A DNA stretch of 64,000 nucleotides from Tolypeutes matacus (lineage: Eukaryota; Chordata; Mammalia; Cingulata; Chlamyphoridae), in contig JAKSZT010053928.1 in the NCBI GenBank assembly GCA_026826555.1, positions 45,843,251 through 45,907,250 of the forward strand, read 5' to 3'. A program made the position numbers and the translations under genes. The number at the start of each line of letters is the position of its first letter. The first letter of the stretch is position 1. The notes beneath the pieces were generated by a model. It was not told the origin of the DNA, searched no databases, and saw only the letters and a list, made by a program, of their open reading frames with translations. Shown here piece by piece: positions 32,006 through 43,346 of the stretch.

Positions 32006-32151
32006 TTCAAGGGTCTTTCTATGCCCAAGTAACTGCAATCCTTCAGAAACCGGCTGTCAAGAAACAGCAGTGGCAGTAATTGAAGGAGCTGCTTTGTGGT
32101 TGGATTTCACGAATCTCGGATGAGCCTTTAAGTCACAATTGTTCCTGGCAG
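32006..32151 (+). other. possible non-coding exon (weak)
   Basis: A pyrimidine-rich acceptor-like 'TTCTGTTTTTCAATAG' ends at 32005 and a consensus donor CAG/GTAAGG sits at 32149-32155. Together they delimit 146 bases. All three frames contain stops (TAA, TGA and TAA), so it cannot be an internal coding exon of normal type. Could be an exon of a long non-coding RNA, but such pairs are frequent by chance. Confidence 0.15.
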
Positions 32152-33944
32152 GTAAGGGTATCTGTCCATTCTGTGTGTGCAGATCTGCTTGGTCAGCCCC
32201 ATGTCATCTGTGCTGAGATGAGAGTCGTCCTTGAGGCTGAAGGACAAGGCAGCATACCGTAGTACTCTCTGCCAAGCGGTGTGTTTTCAGTCTCTCCTGT
32301 CATATGGAGCAATCAGGTGTTTGTTGCACACATGGACATGTGTACTTCCTTCCCCTCCTTCAGACCAAGCAGCCTTGTCTGGGCATGCTTTCAGTCCCCT
32401 CTCCCTCTCAAGTGGCATTAGCAGTATAGTTGATTGTTTTAAAGGAAATAAGTGGCTGTTTTCTGGCCTTTGGGAAATCAGCTACTAAATTACTAGCTGG
32501 AAAATGGAAGGGGCAGTTCTGAGAGACACTGATGCATTTATTTGTTTATCCATTTGGCAAGCTTTTATTGCACATTAGTTGTATGTTAAGAACTTTGATG
32601 GGTGCCTATGTGTGTGTGTATGTGTATGAATATGAAACTGTATTTAACCTCAAAGAAAGGTAAGGAAATAATTTTTTAAATATAGTATTACCTTTGCTGT
32701 GATAAAAAGCAAGGCTTCTGGGAATAGGGGAACCCACAGAAGGTTCGGATTGGGTTTAAACCTCTGGTAGGTTGAAAGGATAGAGAGGAGATTGGCAGGG
32801 AGCCGAGAGAGGGAAGGACATATTGAGCAGAGAACTGTGTGGGAAAATGCACAGTGGTGTGAGAGAGATGCAGTGTTTCAGGAATGGCAAGTCAGTAGGT
32901 AGAATTGGCAGGTAGTGTGTCACCAGAGGAGAGGCAGGGCATGAGGCTGGAGAGGGTGAGAGGAGCCAGGTCGTGGAATGTCTTACAGTCTGTGGTGGGA
33001 ATTGGTTTTCCTACACAATGGCATAGAGTTAGGATTGCCTATTAGAACCACATCTGGGAGGGAAGTATGGAAAATGGGCTGCTGGGGTGCATGACTTGCA
33101 TGGCGACCTGTTAGGAAATATTTCTGTTGGTTCATAAGAGACTCAAGAAAAGGTTGAGCTAAGACAGAGGACAAGGCCATTATGAGGTCTATTTTGGAGG
33201 TAGAACATAGAAATCTCATTGAAAAAGAGGAGAGGGAAAGGGAAAGTCCTAGACCCCAGGTTTAGGGCAAGACAGAAGTTAGGTTCTGGCAGCAAATTTG
33301 TTGGTTGATCCATTCCATTTTGGCCAGGTGAAGATAGACAGTTAAGGTGCAATGAAGAGTCAGTTTCAAGTTGCAGAAGCAAACACATGCATGTATATCT
33401 AATGGAAAAACAACAAGGAAAGTGGTCCCATAGGGGCTTCTTCATCCCCATTCCAGAGGCTACCTCCTGGTCCATGGCAGGTAAGCCATGAGCAGGAAAG
33501 CCAACAAAGAAGGTGCATCCCTGTAGAACGCCTTAAAGAATGACTGATTTATTCTCATAAACCCAGCATTCCCTGATGTTAGACTGATCTCTTGTTCAAG
33601 TAAGAAAAGCCTGACATCTATTCCTCTAATTCAGTGCTTCCCAGAAAGTAAGCAGTGAAGTCTTCTGGTAATGGAGCACAAGGGATTGGCTGAGCTTGGA
33701 CCTTCCCCATCCTCTCTGCTGACACATCATTTACTCAGTCTACTCACATTTCTTTCTGCAGACAGCACTGCCTATTCTAATTTATTGCTCTTCACTGCAC
33801 TGTAGGCAGATGGAAAAGTTAGCTATATAAAATAATTAGTGAAAAGTGTTTAATTGTGTAGAGGATGATGGCTGTTTAAACACAGACTGCTATGCAGCTA
33901 CAAAATAAAATGCCTAGGGATCTTGTAGGAAACCCAAAATAAGA
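32152..33944. other. unclassified stretch, possible old repeat at 32740-33240
   Basis: Purine-rich sequence at about 32740-33240 ('AGGAGCCAGGTCGTGGAATG', 'TCTATTTTGGAGGTAGAACA') resembles a widespread old mammalian repeat, but I cannot assign it. A GT-rich run lies at about 32607-32632. The 110-codon minus frame at 33143-33475 has no domain. Confidence 0.4.
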
Positions 33945-34105
33945 TTCTCATTCATTCATTCATTCATTCACTTGTTTGTTCAAAATATACTGAGCATCAA
34001 TTATCTGACAGACACCATTCTTGGTGTTTGGGACCCATCGGTGAAAAAAACAGATAAAATTCCCTGCATGTGTGGTGCACCCAGATTGGTTTTACAAAAT
34101 ATCTT
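33945..34105 (-). mobile_element. L2 LINE 3' end remnant with (ATTC)n
   Basis: Five ATTC units at 33949-33970 (the antisense L2 tail), then 'CTGAGCATCAATTATCTGAC', 'GGACCCATCGGTGAAAAAAA' and 'CAGATAAAATTCCCTGCATG'. Confidence 0.65.
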
Positions 34106-34849
34106 AGCGATGCCCATTATGTCACTGCATTTCCTATACTTCCCAGAATCATGGTGAGGATTATGTGACAGTCTTTAACAAGAGTGGTAAGAAGATATTT
34201 GATCACTGGCTAATGGTAATTGTTACTTATCAGGTATCTTTCCTTTTCCCTCTTCCTGTTCTACCTTCTTCCGGTGCTATGGGACTGTATTGGCACACAT
34301 GCCTGCCTTATTCTTTGCTCTCTCCAAAACACATTGAAGTCTATCGGCCATACTTGAATCACCTCAAGGCTAAATCATTACTTAGAGCTGCAAAATCATG
34401 CCAGACATGTCTATTCAGGCACAGTTACCCTCCAGCTAACTTGCCTTGCCCCTTGGTGAGATGTTTGGAACATCATAGAACCGTATCAGATAGAGGAACA
34501 GAACTTGGAACAAATACAAAGCAATGTGTCACATTTACCAGTACAGAGGCCATTAATGACATTTTGCCTTAGAAAGAAACACATTGGATTCTGATAGCTG
34601 TAAGCTGAGTCATATGTACCTTCGACCTCAGCCCTCTCTTTGTGACTTCTGCTCTGGGCAACAGCGAGATGGCTCAGACCACTCCCTGGTCTTCCACTCT
34701 GCAAAGGCCATATCAGAGACAGCTGCTAAAGCACATAGTCCATGAACTCCTCTTTAAGCTGTGGATTCATGTAACCAGATTTCATATGAGGCCATCAAAA
34801 GCTAAGAGACACAGAATCAGAAATTTAGAGCAAGAAATGCTTTCTTCTT
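34106..34849. other. unique non-coding stretch
   Basis: The 135-codon plus frame at 34165-34572 is open but has no recognisable domain or gene context. Confidence 0.45.
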
Positions 34850-35035
34850 TCCATCTATTATCTCATGTGTTGCATCCAACGTGCCTGCGGGTTGGCAGGA
34901 TACTCCCTATTTTATAGATGAGGAGACTGAGGCTTGTCTTGGAGCAGTTAAATGCCTTTTGCTCTTGGTCCTATGACTAGTAAGTGATAGAGCCTGGAGA
35001 GGATTCTACCCCTGATCATTTCAAACCCAGTGCTT
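34850..35035 (-). mobile_element. MIR SINE remnant
   Basis: Antisense MIR: 'CCCTATTTTATAGATGAGGA', 'GACTGAGGCTTGTCTTGGAG', 'CAGTTAAATGCC', 'GACTAGTAAGTGATAGAGCC'. Confidence 0.8.
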
Positions 35036-35554
35036 TTTTGGAGAACCTTATACTACCTTCAGAGAGCACCGATAGGGGACATACTGTGTTATAGTGACTT
35101 TAGGATATAACTCAAAATCAAAGACACAGTCGCTTTTCACAAGAGGTATAGTAACAATTGTTCCCATTACTGAGCACTCTTTGAATATGTTATCCTCTCT
35201 GCAACCACACACTAAGGTAGGAACCAGTGCTACCATCCTCAGTTTGATGGCCCCAAATACATAAAACACTGGGATCCTGTATGGGACACTGAAGGCCAGT
35301 TATTGGGGGAGTAAGGGGGTGGGGTCAGTCCAAGTATGAATTGGTATCAAAGAAAGAAGCAAGCATTCTGGCCTAAAGTACCTGGGAATGCCTCACAGAA
35401 GAGATTTCTGAAGAAAAGTGTAATTGCTACATTATGAGCAATAAAAATGCATGAAAAAGATTTAAACACATCTACAAAGAAACTCATTAAATGTTCACAA
35501 AGCTTTTATCAACAAACATAAATAAATTGCAAACATATATGGCAAGCAGTAGGA
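35036..35554. other. unique non-coding stretch
   Basis: Nothing recognised. Confidence 0.45.
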
Positions 35555-36003
35555 TGAGCTCTTCACCTAATAGGCCCTACAGGCAGGGCTCGCTGCCTCT
35601 TACTTTCATTTCATCTCCTGGCCCTTTTGGCTTCAGCTCTGTTGATCATCTTGAGGCCCTTGAACAAACTGCACTCCCATCTCCTCAGAGCAGAGGCTGA
35701 CTGTTGCTTCACATCCTGTCAAGGCTCCCTCCTTCACTTTATAGGGACATCTGTTCCATCACCACCTCCGCAGAGAGCCTTCCCTGACCACACTATTGCA
35801 AAGAGCTCATCTCCACTCCCTGCTATAGTGTCATTCAGAGTTGTCATTATATTACTTCACATACTTATTTGCGTGTGTCATGACTATCTCCACAGCAGCT
35901 TGCAAGTTCACAAATGCACTTGATTACAGCTTTATCTGGTCTCAATATAGGGCCAAGCAAGTCGTGAACATACAATACATATTTATTTATTAAGTAAATG
36001 AAT
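35555..36003 (+). mobile_element. L2 LINE 3' end, long fragment
   Basis: Sense L2 over about 450 bp: 'TGTCAAGGCTCCCTCCTTCA', 'AGAGAGCCTTCCCTGACCAC', 'CATTATATTACTTCACATAC', a decayed 'TCTCAATATAGGGCCAAGCA' and the tail 'TTATTAAGTAAATGAAT'. Frames of 69 and 98 codons inside it are artefacts. Confidence 0.75.
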
Positions 36004-37589
36004 ACTGAGCAATATGGAAAATAAATCTTAGGTGAACGTGAGATGAGCTCCAGAATTCCTCACTTCCTCTAGTTCTCAATCCAAAATTCCCTTCTTGTCC
36101 CATTTCCACAAACTTACTGTTTCCCTGAAATTGCTTCTGAGTCTTTTGGAAAAATAAGCAGAATTAATTTAGACCTCACCTTGAGGAAAACTCACAGCTC
36201 CTAACAGAAATCATAAAACTCAGATTACGAGCTCAGTGAATACAAAGCAAACAGCCATCACTTGAGTCCACCAAAAAGATCTGGCTATAAACAATGGTTT
36301 CCTTAGAAAGGGACACCGGAAAAATTTGTAGTCAACTATGTCAGTTTTATTTTCCTGGGACTAGCATCCTGGTTTTGACTCGTTATGCCCAGAAGTATTA
36401 AAAATACTGGTTTATGCTGAATGATTATATGTACAGTGACTGCCTCTCCCAGTGCCCTCACTTGACTTTCCTCCTGAGCAAATCCTGCCTCTCGGGACCG
36501 TTTCAGCATTAAGCTGACAGTGACAGTACAGAACATGCTCTATGCAATTCCACTTGCGTTTTGAATTTTTGATGGAATCTTTTGTCTTTACCCTTTGTTT
36601 TTTTTTTTCCTCTTGTCTGCCTAGCTCCATTTGCTTCAAAATGTTCTTGATTCCATCATAACCTTGGTGATTCTCTTGTACTTTTCTGCACACACCATTT
36701 TTGCCAGGGGACAGAGTCTTAATTGCTCATTCTGTAGACATGAGAAATCTCAAAGCAGTATTGAATGACTTCTTTATGTGTGTTGCTTTCTGGACCAGGT
36801 TTGGAATCACATGGAACAGGTGATTCCTGAGGCTTTAGAGAAACTAGCATCACCATAATTTGCCTGGCTTGGGATTTGTCTCTAGGCAGGTTCCACTCAG
36901 AAAATGAGTGTGTCGGCTGCTGCAACTCCTGGGCTGCACCCAACTCCGGGGTTTTAGTCATCAGTGCTGGGCAACAGGAGGGTCCTATCATGAGTGCCCC
37001 TACTTGGGACATTTGGGAAATTGCTATGTCAGAAGAGGGCAAAGCTGTCAAGGGGAGGTCCTTGATGCTCCCTGTCTTGGAGATCCCCTAGCCACCTGTC
37101 AGGATCCTGAGCCTGTTTTCTCCCAGCCTCCTCCATAGCCACTTTTCCTTATTGACCTTAAAAGTCTCCCCTTCAGAGCCTGGGTAGCTCCTCATGTGAA
37201 ATCAACTCCATAGCTTTAAAGAGCCGATTATTACCATTTCCACCACTTGGACTGAATCTGTGGGTTCCTAGGTTCTTAGGTATATTTCTGTCACCATGTC
37301 CATTTCGAATTGAAAGCTCCAGGGTCCAGGGCATTGGCTGTTTAGACAGATTTATTCATCCCAGAAAACAAAAAACAGAATCACATGTTGTAGCATGATT
37401 TCATTAACTAAGTTAGGTAATTTGTGTTCTACTTTAAAAGACATATAAGTAATTACCTGGGCCAATAAAATGATGGGGCTCAACTAAAGATTTTATAATA
37501 TTTCTTCCAACATTAAAATACTATGGTTATGGATGATAATTAACATTAACATTGTAATATTTTACTTCAATGGCAAGAAGATATTATTT
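36004..37589. other. unique non-coding stretch
   Basis: About 1.6 kb with no recognised gene. T12 run near 36598. Overlapping frames of 71-110 codons near 36412-37138 have no domain. Confidence 0.45.
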
Positions 37590-38108
37590 CAATTCTATGA
37601 GGGGTATAAAGGGGTACAGAATTTTTCCTTTTGGAGTAATGAAAACGTTCTAAAATTGACTGAAGGGACATCAGCACAACTCTGATGAAAAGGAGAGCCA
37701 TTAAGTATACACTTTGAATGGACTGTACAAAGCATGGGACTATATAACACAGGGAATCCAGTGGTAGAAGATGGACTGTGGTTAACAGGACAAATATAAG
37801 AACATTTTCTCATGAACGATAACAAATATATCTACTAATATAGGGTATTAATACTTGGTTGGGTTGGGGAAAAATACACCAAATGTAAGATGTGTCCTGT
37901 AGTCAGTAGTAATATTTTGAGGATACTCTTTCATAGTTTGTAACAATTGTTTCACAACAGTGCAAGGTGTGGTGGTGGTGGGGAGGTATATGGGAACCTA
38001 GTATGATGATATGCATGTTTGTTTTGTAAGTTCATGACTTTTACTATACACTTATTGTTTACGATGTTCATGTATGAATGATCTACTTCAATAAAATTTT
38101 ATTTTTAA
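37590..38108 (+). mobile_element. xenarthran-type L1 3' end
   Basis: Ordered motifs: 'AGTAATGAAAACGTTCTAAA', 'GACTATATAACACAGGGAAT', 'GACTGTGGTTAACAGGACAA', 'ATGAACGATAACAAATATAT', 'GGAAAAATACACCAAATGTA', 'GAGGTATATGGGAACCTAGT' and AATAAAATTTTA near the end (38090-38101). They correspond to the L1 3'UTR lineage I associate with Xenarthra, and share motifs with 59490-59940. No ORF2 sequence; 5'-truncated. Confidence 0.7.
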
Positions 38109-38996
38109 GATGCTATGATTCTCTTTAGCTGTAATAGAACCATGTCAAGTTTGATAATCTGAGTTAAGAAGTAAAAATTCTAGAAAATGTGAGTTCTATC
38201 AAAGCTTTGCTTTCATACAGGGATTGCCATGAGTTCTTCTGAATGGAAGATCTTCTATTCTGCAGGTTCTGCTAGGAAAGATCCCCTAGGTAACCCATTC
38301 TGAAGTGTTAGATCCCTGAATATCAAATAGTCTTTTATCACCTCCTTCCCTCACTTAGGATAATTTGTCTTTTGGGAGCCTTTTCAGATGATCCAATCTC
38401 CATGTTGGTGGAAGACTGCCATGTATATTAGGAGCCTTGCTTCAGATAAGCACATGAGCCTACAATTTCCATCTATTGTTGGCTAATTTGTCAGCACAGT
38501 TCAACCAAAGCAGAACCAGAGGAAATACCCAGTCTTGTTTTAATAACAGATTTTAATCTTGTACATGAAAGGCTTTCTGAGATTGTCAAAATGGAGCCAT
38601 GCTATGTCTCATTCCTTGAAGGACAGAGTAGAAGTATAAGGGAAATATTATGCATATACTAGGCTGGATGGAAGGCCTATCTTTTAAATTACTCAATTCA
38701 ATTTGCATTTGTTTCCCTAGGTAACTATAAAATTGAAGTCCCATTTTTAAATATAATGATTTACTCACTAAGCAGTCCACATTAGGGTCTTAAGGACTGA
38801 TTTTTGCATGCTTGACAGAGCTCTCTAGTCAATGTCTGATCAACTGCTGATTGACTAGCCCATGCTAGAAGGTTTGCTGTTGTTGTTCATTAAAGATGGT
38901 GGGGTGATTGAAAATGTCAAAGGACCTGGGAAAAACAAACAAAAAAACATTTCTCCAAGCTAGGCAAGTAAAATACTCTGTGAAATAACATTAACG
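38109..38996. other. unique non-coding stretch
   Basis: Nothing recognised apart from an A/C-rich run near 38934-38950. Confidence 0.45.
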
Positions 38997-39235
38997 AGTA
39001 ATAGTGGGTAATATATATTGAGTGCTTACTCTGCATCATGCATGTTGAAAACTACATTTAAAACTCATAACTGCCTTTCTGTCCCCATTTTGAGAAATTA
39101 AAAACAACAACAAAAAAACCCCTGAGAATCAGAGAGATTAAATGATTTACCAAAGGTCACATATCTAGTTCCCAGCAGAGCCCAGAGTATATAGGTCTGT
39201 CTGACTCCAATTTCTGAGTTCTCAACCCATAGGCT
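38997..39235 (-). mobile_element. MIR SINE with A-rich insertion
   Basis: Antisense MIR: 'TATTGAGTGCTTACTCTGCA', 'GTCCCCATTTTGAGAAATTA', an A/C-rich interruption (about 39100-39120), then 'GATTAAATGATTTACCAAAG', 'GTCACATATCTAGTTCCCAG'. Confidence 0.7.
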
Positions 39236-39261
39236 GTATGGCCTCCAGTCAGAGGCCTTGT

Positions 39262-39445
39262 AATTTTTTTTTTTTTTTTTTTTTTTTTGCAGTTGACACT
39301 TTTTAAAAATTGTGGTAACATATATAGTGTAAAACTGACCATTTTAGCCATTTTTAAGTGTACAATTCGTGGCCTTAATTACTTTCACAGTGTTGTACCA
39401 CCATCACCAGAGGTCATGCATTTCACCATCTTGAAGTTGTAACCT
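39262..39445 (-). mobile_element. L1 3' end fragment, antisense
   Basis: A long T run (about 39266-39288; complement of a poly-A tail) followed by 'GTGGTAACATATATAGTGTA', 'CTGACCATTTTAGCCATTTT', 'TAAGTGTACAATTCGTGGCC' and 'CACCATCACCAG'. Typical antisense mammalian L1 3' end, 5'-truncated. Confidence 0.8.
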
Positions 39446-41033
39446 TTGAGAAGGTTACAGATAGGCACCTGGAAAGTCAGGAAGGAACTTTGTGGTTGTG
39501 GGTCTCTGAGACTGGGACCTTGCTGCCCCGTGGGTACTACTGCTGTAACCTAGGAAGTAGGACAGCCTTCTCCCCATCCCTTCAAGGACAGAGGCAGGAA
39601 TGGGGGAAGGCGAAGTAGCCATGAAGCCAGCTGTTCTTCAGTTTGCCTCATCTTCATACCACTAATGTCTTTCTTACTTTTATTCCCTTTTCCAGGGAAC
39701 TGGCACTTAAATATCTAGTATTCCTTCCAATGTCTCCACAGCCCAGTAGCCCACATTTTCTATACGTTCATACAATAGAACATTTTTAGTATCAGAAGGG
39801 ATATTTAGAGACCAACTATCTCTTTTTCCTCCACTCCCTGACCATTTTCAGGTGAGATGGAGAGATGCAGAAGGCATGCCCAAGAGAGTAGGTGAGAGCC
39901 AACAAAAGTTCCGATTTTTAGACTCCCCATTACACTGGTCTATTCACATAGCTCCTCACAGTCAGCCTTTGCAAATGCTATCCTTTCTTCCCTGCCTTCC
40001 TGCTTATATAAAATTTCTCATTGTTTAAAAGCATCTCCTCCCAACACTCTCTACTCCTCCAGAGTTTTCCTCATTTTTCCCCGTCATTGTGTCTGTGTCT
40101 CTTCCTGTGCTATTTTTGAAGGCGCATTAATGTTGACTAACGTCCATTCCTAAAGCCAGAGCTAATTTGTTTCTCTCTTTGCGGTGGGGGTAGGAGGAAT
40201 GGAAGAAATGTGGGCTATGAACGGCTGTCACTGAGTTCTCCAAACAGGAAAGTGCCCTGAGCTATTTTTAAGCCATGCCTTCGAAGATGCGGATGAGGCG
40301 CTGCCTTTGACTCCCGGGTCTTGCTGGGCTCTGTTTTCCAGGGTGTAGTTCAGAGAAACTGGAGCCATTGTTTCCTAAGAGTTTGTCTCTCCCTAAGAGG
40401 GTCTCAGCTGATGACTGCCCTTATGAAAAAGTGTCCAAAGACTGAATGACTGGGAACACAATGCACAGTTGAACCATCTGGTGTCTATCAATGATGCTCG
40501 TGAATGGATGGCTAATCGTTTTGATCAGAACTAAAACAACAAGGAGCTCTTCATAATGCCTGGTCCTATTTAGCGACATCAAAAATCTTGGCTTCTCACA
40601 TAATTACTAAGAGGAAAAGATATTTTTGAAAGCTCACTATGCCACCTGTCACAGAATCAAAATTTCTCTCTGAGAACCTGAGTTCAGCTCAGCTGACTGA
40701 GCCTGATTTCTGTTACTCACGTGTGTTGACTGCTGATCCAGCAGTAGCCGCTGATTCCATTTCACAATGTGTGTTTAGGGGCTTTGATACTTCAACTTGC
40801 AGGTAAACTTAAGAGGGATTGCCAAGAATGTACCTCAGGTGACTGAACAAATTTTCATTATTACCTAAAACCTCTTTCCCTTAAAAATATAAGCAAGCAA
40901 ACAAGGCACATTTTATTTACTTACTTCAGCCTTTAGCATCCTTACTGGTAATGAAGCTTTCTGAAAAAGAATGGAATGGACTTCTATATGATACTCAGAA
41001 ACCAGCTGAGTATCTCTTCCATGTAACTTAGTC
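39446..41033. other. unique non-coding stretch
   Basis: No gene recognised and almost no open frames. The repeat-free part at 40100-40860 is noted as a possible regulatory block. Confidence 0.45.
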
Positions 41034-41335
41034 TTTTTTTTTTTTTCACTTTTTATTGTAGTAACATACATACAATTCAAAATATACCCCTCTCAAGTAT
41101 ACAATTCAGTAGTATTACATTCACAATATCATGCCACTGTCACCAATATCAATTACCCCAACTTTTCCTTCACCTCAAATAGAAATTCTACACTCCTCCC
41201 TCTCCCCCCACCCACACCCCTGGTAATCTATAATCTACTACCTGCCTCTATGAAATTTGCTTCTTTTAGGCATTTTATATAAGCATGATCATATGATATT
41301 TGTCTTTCTGTATTTCTCTTGGACTTTACCTCTCT
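41034..41335 (-). mobile_element. L1 3' end fragment, antisense
   Basis: T run (41034-41046), 'CACTTTTTATTGTAGTAACA', 'AAGTATACAATTCAGTAGTA', 'TGCCACTGTCACCAATATCA', 'CCCCTGGTAATCTATAATCT', 'TTTATATAAGCATGATCATA', 'TTTGTCTTTCTGTATTTCTC'. Same class as 39262-39445 but about 120 bp longer. Confidence 0.85.
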
Positions 41336-42190
41336 ACAGAAGCAGCACTTTGGTATAGACATAAGCTCAGTGTGTGTGTGTGCTTATGTTTTCCAGTTAG
41401 CTATGTGATTTAGGAGATATTCAGTCAATCACCTTAACCCATAGTTTCTCTTTTTCAGATGGGCATGTGATACCAAGCATCATCCCATCTGCCTCACAGA
41501 GTTGTCGGCAATATCATATGCGGCAACTGACTTGAACACATCCTAGAAAATCAAAAGTGCTGCCCAAGTGTAAAATATTAGTTTGTTAATGGAGTTTATT
41601 AATTTTGCTCTGTGATCAGCAAAGGGGACACTGCAGAAGATGTTTCCCGTTACTAGTGATAGATTTAACCAGGGTGCCCATATGCCGTTGGGTCCCCTTG
41701 CAGCCAATGATACAGGCTTGGGAGAAAGGCCAATGTTAATAGCGTATTTTGTGGCCATGAAACAGTTTTTTTCTGTGAAACTAACCGGCCTATCCGAGGC
41801 TTAAATTTATGACTTTGACCTTGTCATGGATTCTTAGCAAGCAATGATGCTGACAATCGAATCGCTTTAGACTCTAAAATTTGGAGACCCCATTGGTTTT
41901 CTAGAAGATGCTTAGCTCTGCAAGCAAACTTGGATACATCCTCATAAATATGGTCATTGAGCTGCTGCCAAAATCTGATAAGATTGATCAGTTGCATGCT
42001 AATGGGTAAATCAGTTCAGTTGGAGAATTGGGGGAACGTGCTGGCTGTCTGCCTTTCCACATTTCAGTGATTTAGAGGGCCAGGTGTGCTGTCTAGGTGA
42101 GGAATGATTATAGCCCAAGTGGTTGTTTTAGACTTTCTCAACATATTTCTTCTCCTCCACAGAAATAATCTCAGTGTAATTAGGTATTTA
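41336..42190. other. unique non-coding stretch
   Basis: No gene or named repeat recognised. A GT run lies at about 41372-41382. Confidence 0.45.
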
Positions 42191-42320
42191 TTATTTATTC
42201 ATTAATTAACTGTTTTCTTTGTAAGTTCTTTTCAGTCAGGGAGCATGTTTGTACTCAGCACCCAGACGATGGAATGGCATATTGAAGTGCATCAGTGAAG
42301 GAGTAAATGAAAGATGGAAT
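42191..42320 (+). mobile_element. L2 LINE 3' end remnant
   Basis: Sense L2, worn: 'TTTGTAAGTTCTTTTCAGTC', 'GGGAGCATGTTTGTACTCAG', then 'CACCCAGACGATGGAATGGC' and 'AGTGAAGGAGTAAATGAA'. Confidence 0.5.
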
Positions 42321-42334
42321 GATAGACATATACA

Positions 42335-42490
42335 ACTCAAGCCAGAGTGGGTATTATAAAGCATTTTGTCCACTTCACATTGCAGAGGAGGAAATTAAGT
42401 CCCAAGAATATTAATGCTCAGCCCAATTTTGACATCTTGTTATTGGCAGTGTTGGGACCACTACTAGAATTCCTGACTCAGTCCAGGTTC
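42335..42490 (-). mobile_element. MIR SINE remnant
   Basis: Antisense MIR: 'CATTGCAGAGGAGGAAATTA', 'AGTCCCAAGAATATTAATGC', 'AGTGTTGGGACCACTACTAG', 'AATTCCTGACTCAGTCC'. Confidence 0.6.
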
Positions 42491-43142
42491 TCTTTATGGG
42501 GTCATGCATGCTTCCATTGGGATTATAATCCATCCTCTTCTTGTGCTAAGCGCGTAGCTTCTTGGTTCTAGAGAATACATTAGAGAGGGATGGGAGAAGC
42601 CATCTGATTTTCCTAATCAGTGTGGAAATGAAGCCACAGTTGGGAGCAGGGTATGCTGGCTTGATCGCATCACCAGGTAGCCATAAGGTAACACCGCAGT
42701 GGGCTCTTTCTGCCTTGAAATTTCTACAGGAAAATCTCAACCACGTGAAGACATGGACTGAACCAGATGAACTCTCCCAGTCCGTCCCAGCTTTCTTGAC
42801 TCAATCCCAGTGACTCAGCCAGTGTGGAAATAACTTCCCATCTTCTCCCAGGCCTGTCCTCGTGCTTTGAGAGGAGCAGTTTGATGGAATAGCAACCAGA
42901 ATTACAGCATTAAGAATCAGGACAATGCCGGACAAATCCATCACTGAAGACTTCGTTAAACCATTTGAAGGGCTTTTAAAAATGGAGGATTTGGGCAAGA
43001 TAAGGGCCAAATTATTTCCAATTCAGGCTTTTCTTCCAAAATGTAAATTCAAAGGAAATGAATAGAATAACATTATAATAGGGGGCACTGAAATGTTAAC
43101 TGCTGAGGCAATATTTAATATTCAAGCTCTAAATTCTAGGCA
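42491..43142. other. unique non-coding stretch
   Basis: Nothing recognised. Opposed frames of 64-83 codons only. Confidence 0.45.
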
Positions 43143-43240
43143 TGGCTTCTAAACCTGGCCAAATATCAGAACCCCAGGGAAATTTGGCCCTATCTGCCAG
43201 AGATTCTGCTTTGGTAGACTTGGAGTGGTACCCAGGAATC

Positions 43241-43292
<52 letters not shown>

Positions 43293-43346
43293 AAGCTCCC
43301 CGAGTGATTCTAATGATCAGTGACATTTGGAAACCACTGTTCTAGA
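43143..43346 (+). mobile_element. MER5-type hAT MITE carrying a TTA microsatellite
   Basis: Blocks 'ATATCAGAACCCCAGGGAAA', 'CAGAGATTCTGCTTTGGTAG', 'AGTGGTACCCAGGAATCTTT', then after the microsatellite 'AAAGCTCCCCGAGTGATTCT' and 'TTTGGAAACCACTGTTCTAG'. The order matches MER5-like elements, with the usual 'tgcattttta' stretch replaced by the triplet array. Confidence 0.7.
43242..43290. repeat. (TTA)n microsatellite, about 16 units
   Basis: Uninterrupted ATT/TTA triplets over about 48 bases. They create the artificial poly-Leu and poly-Asn runs of two short opposed frames (43129-43345). Its purity suggests it is still polymorphic. Confidence 0.95.

Noticed and set aside
39439..39458. 8-bp-arm hairpin (GTAACCTT / AAGGTTAC)
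   Set aside because: Arms this short are expected by chance in 64 kb.
43129..43345. Frames with long poly-Asn or poly-Leu runs
   Set aside because: Translation of the TTA microsatellite within a MER5-like element.
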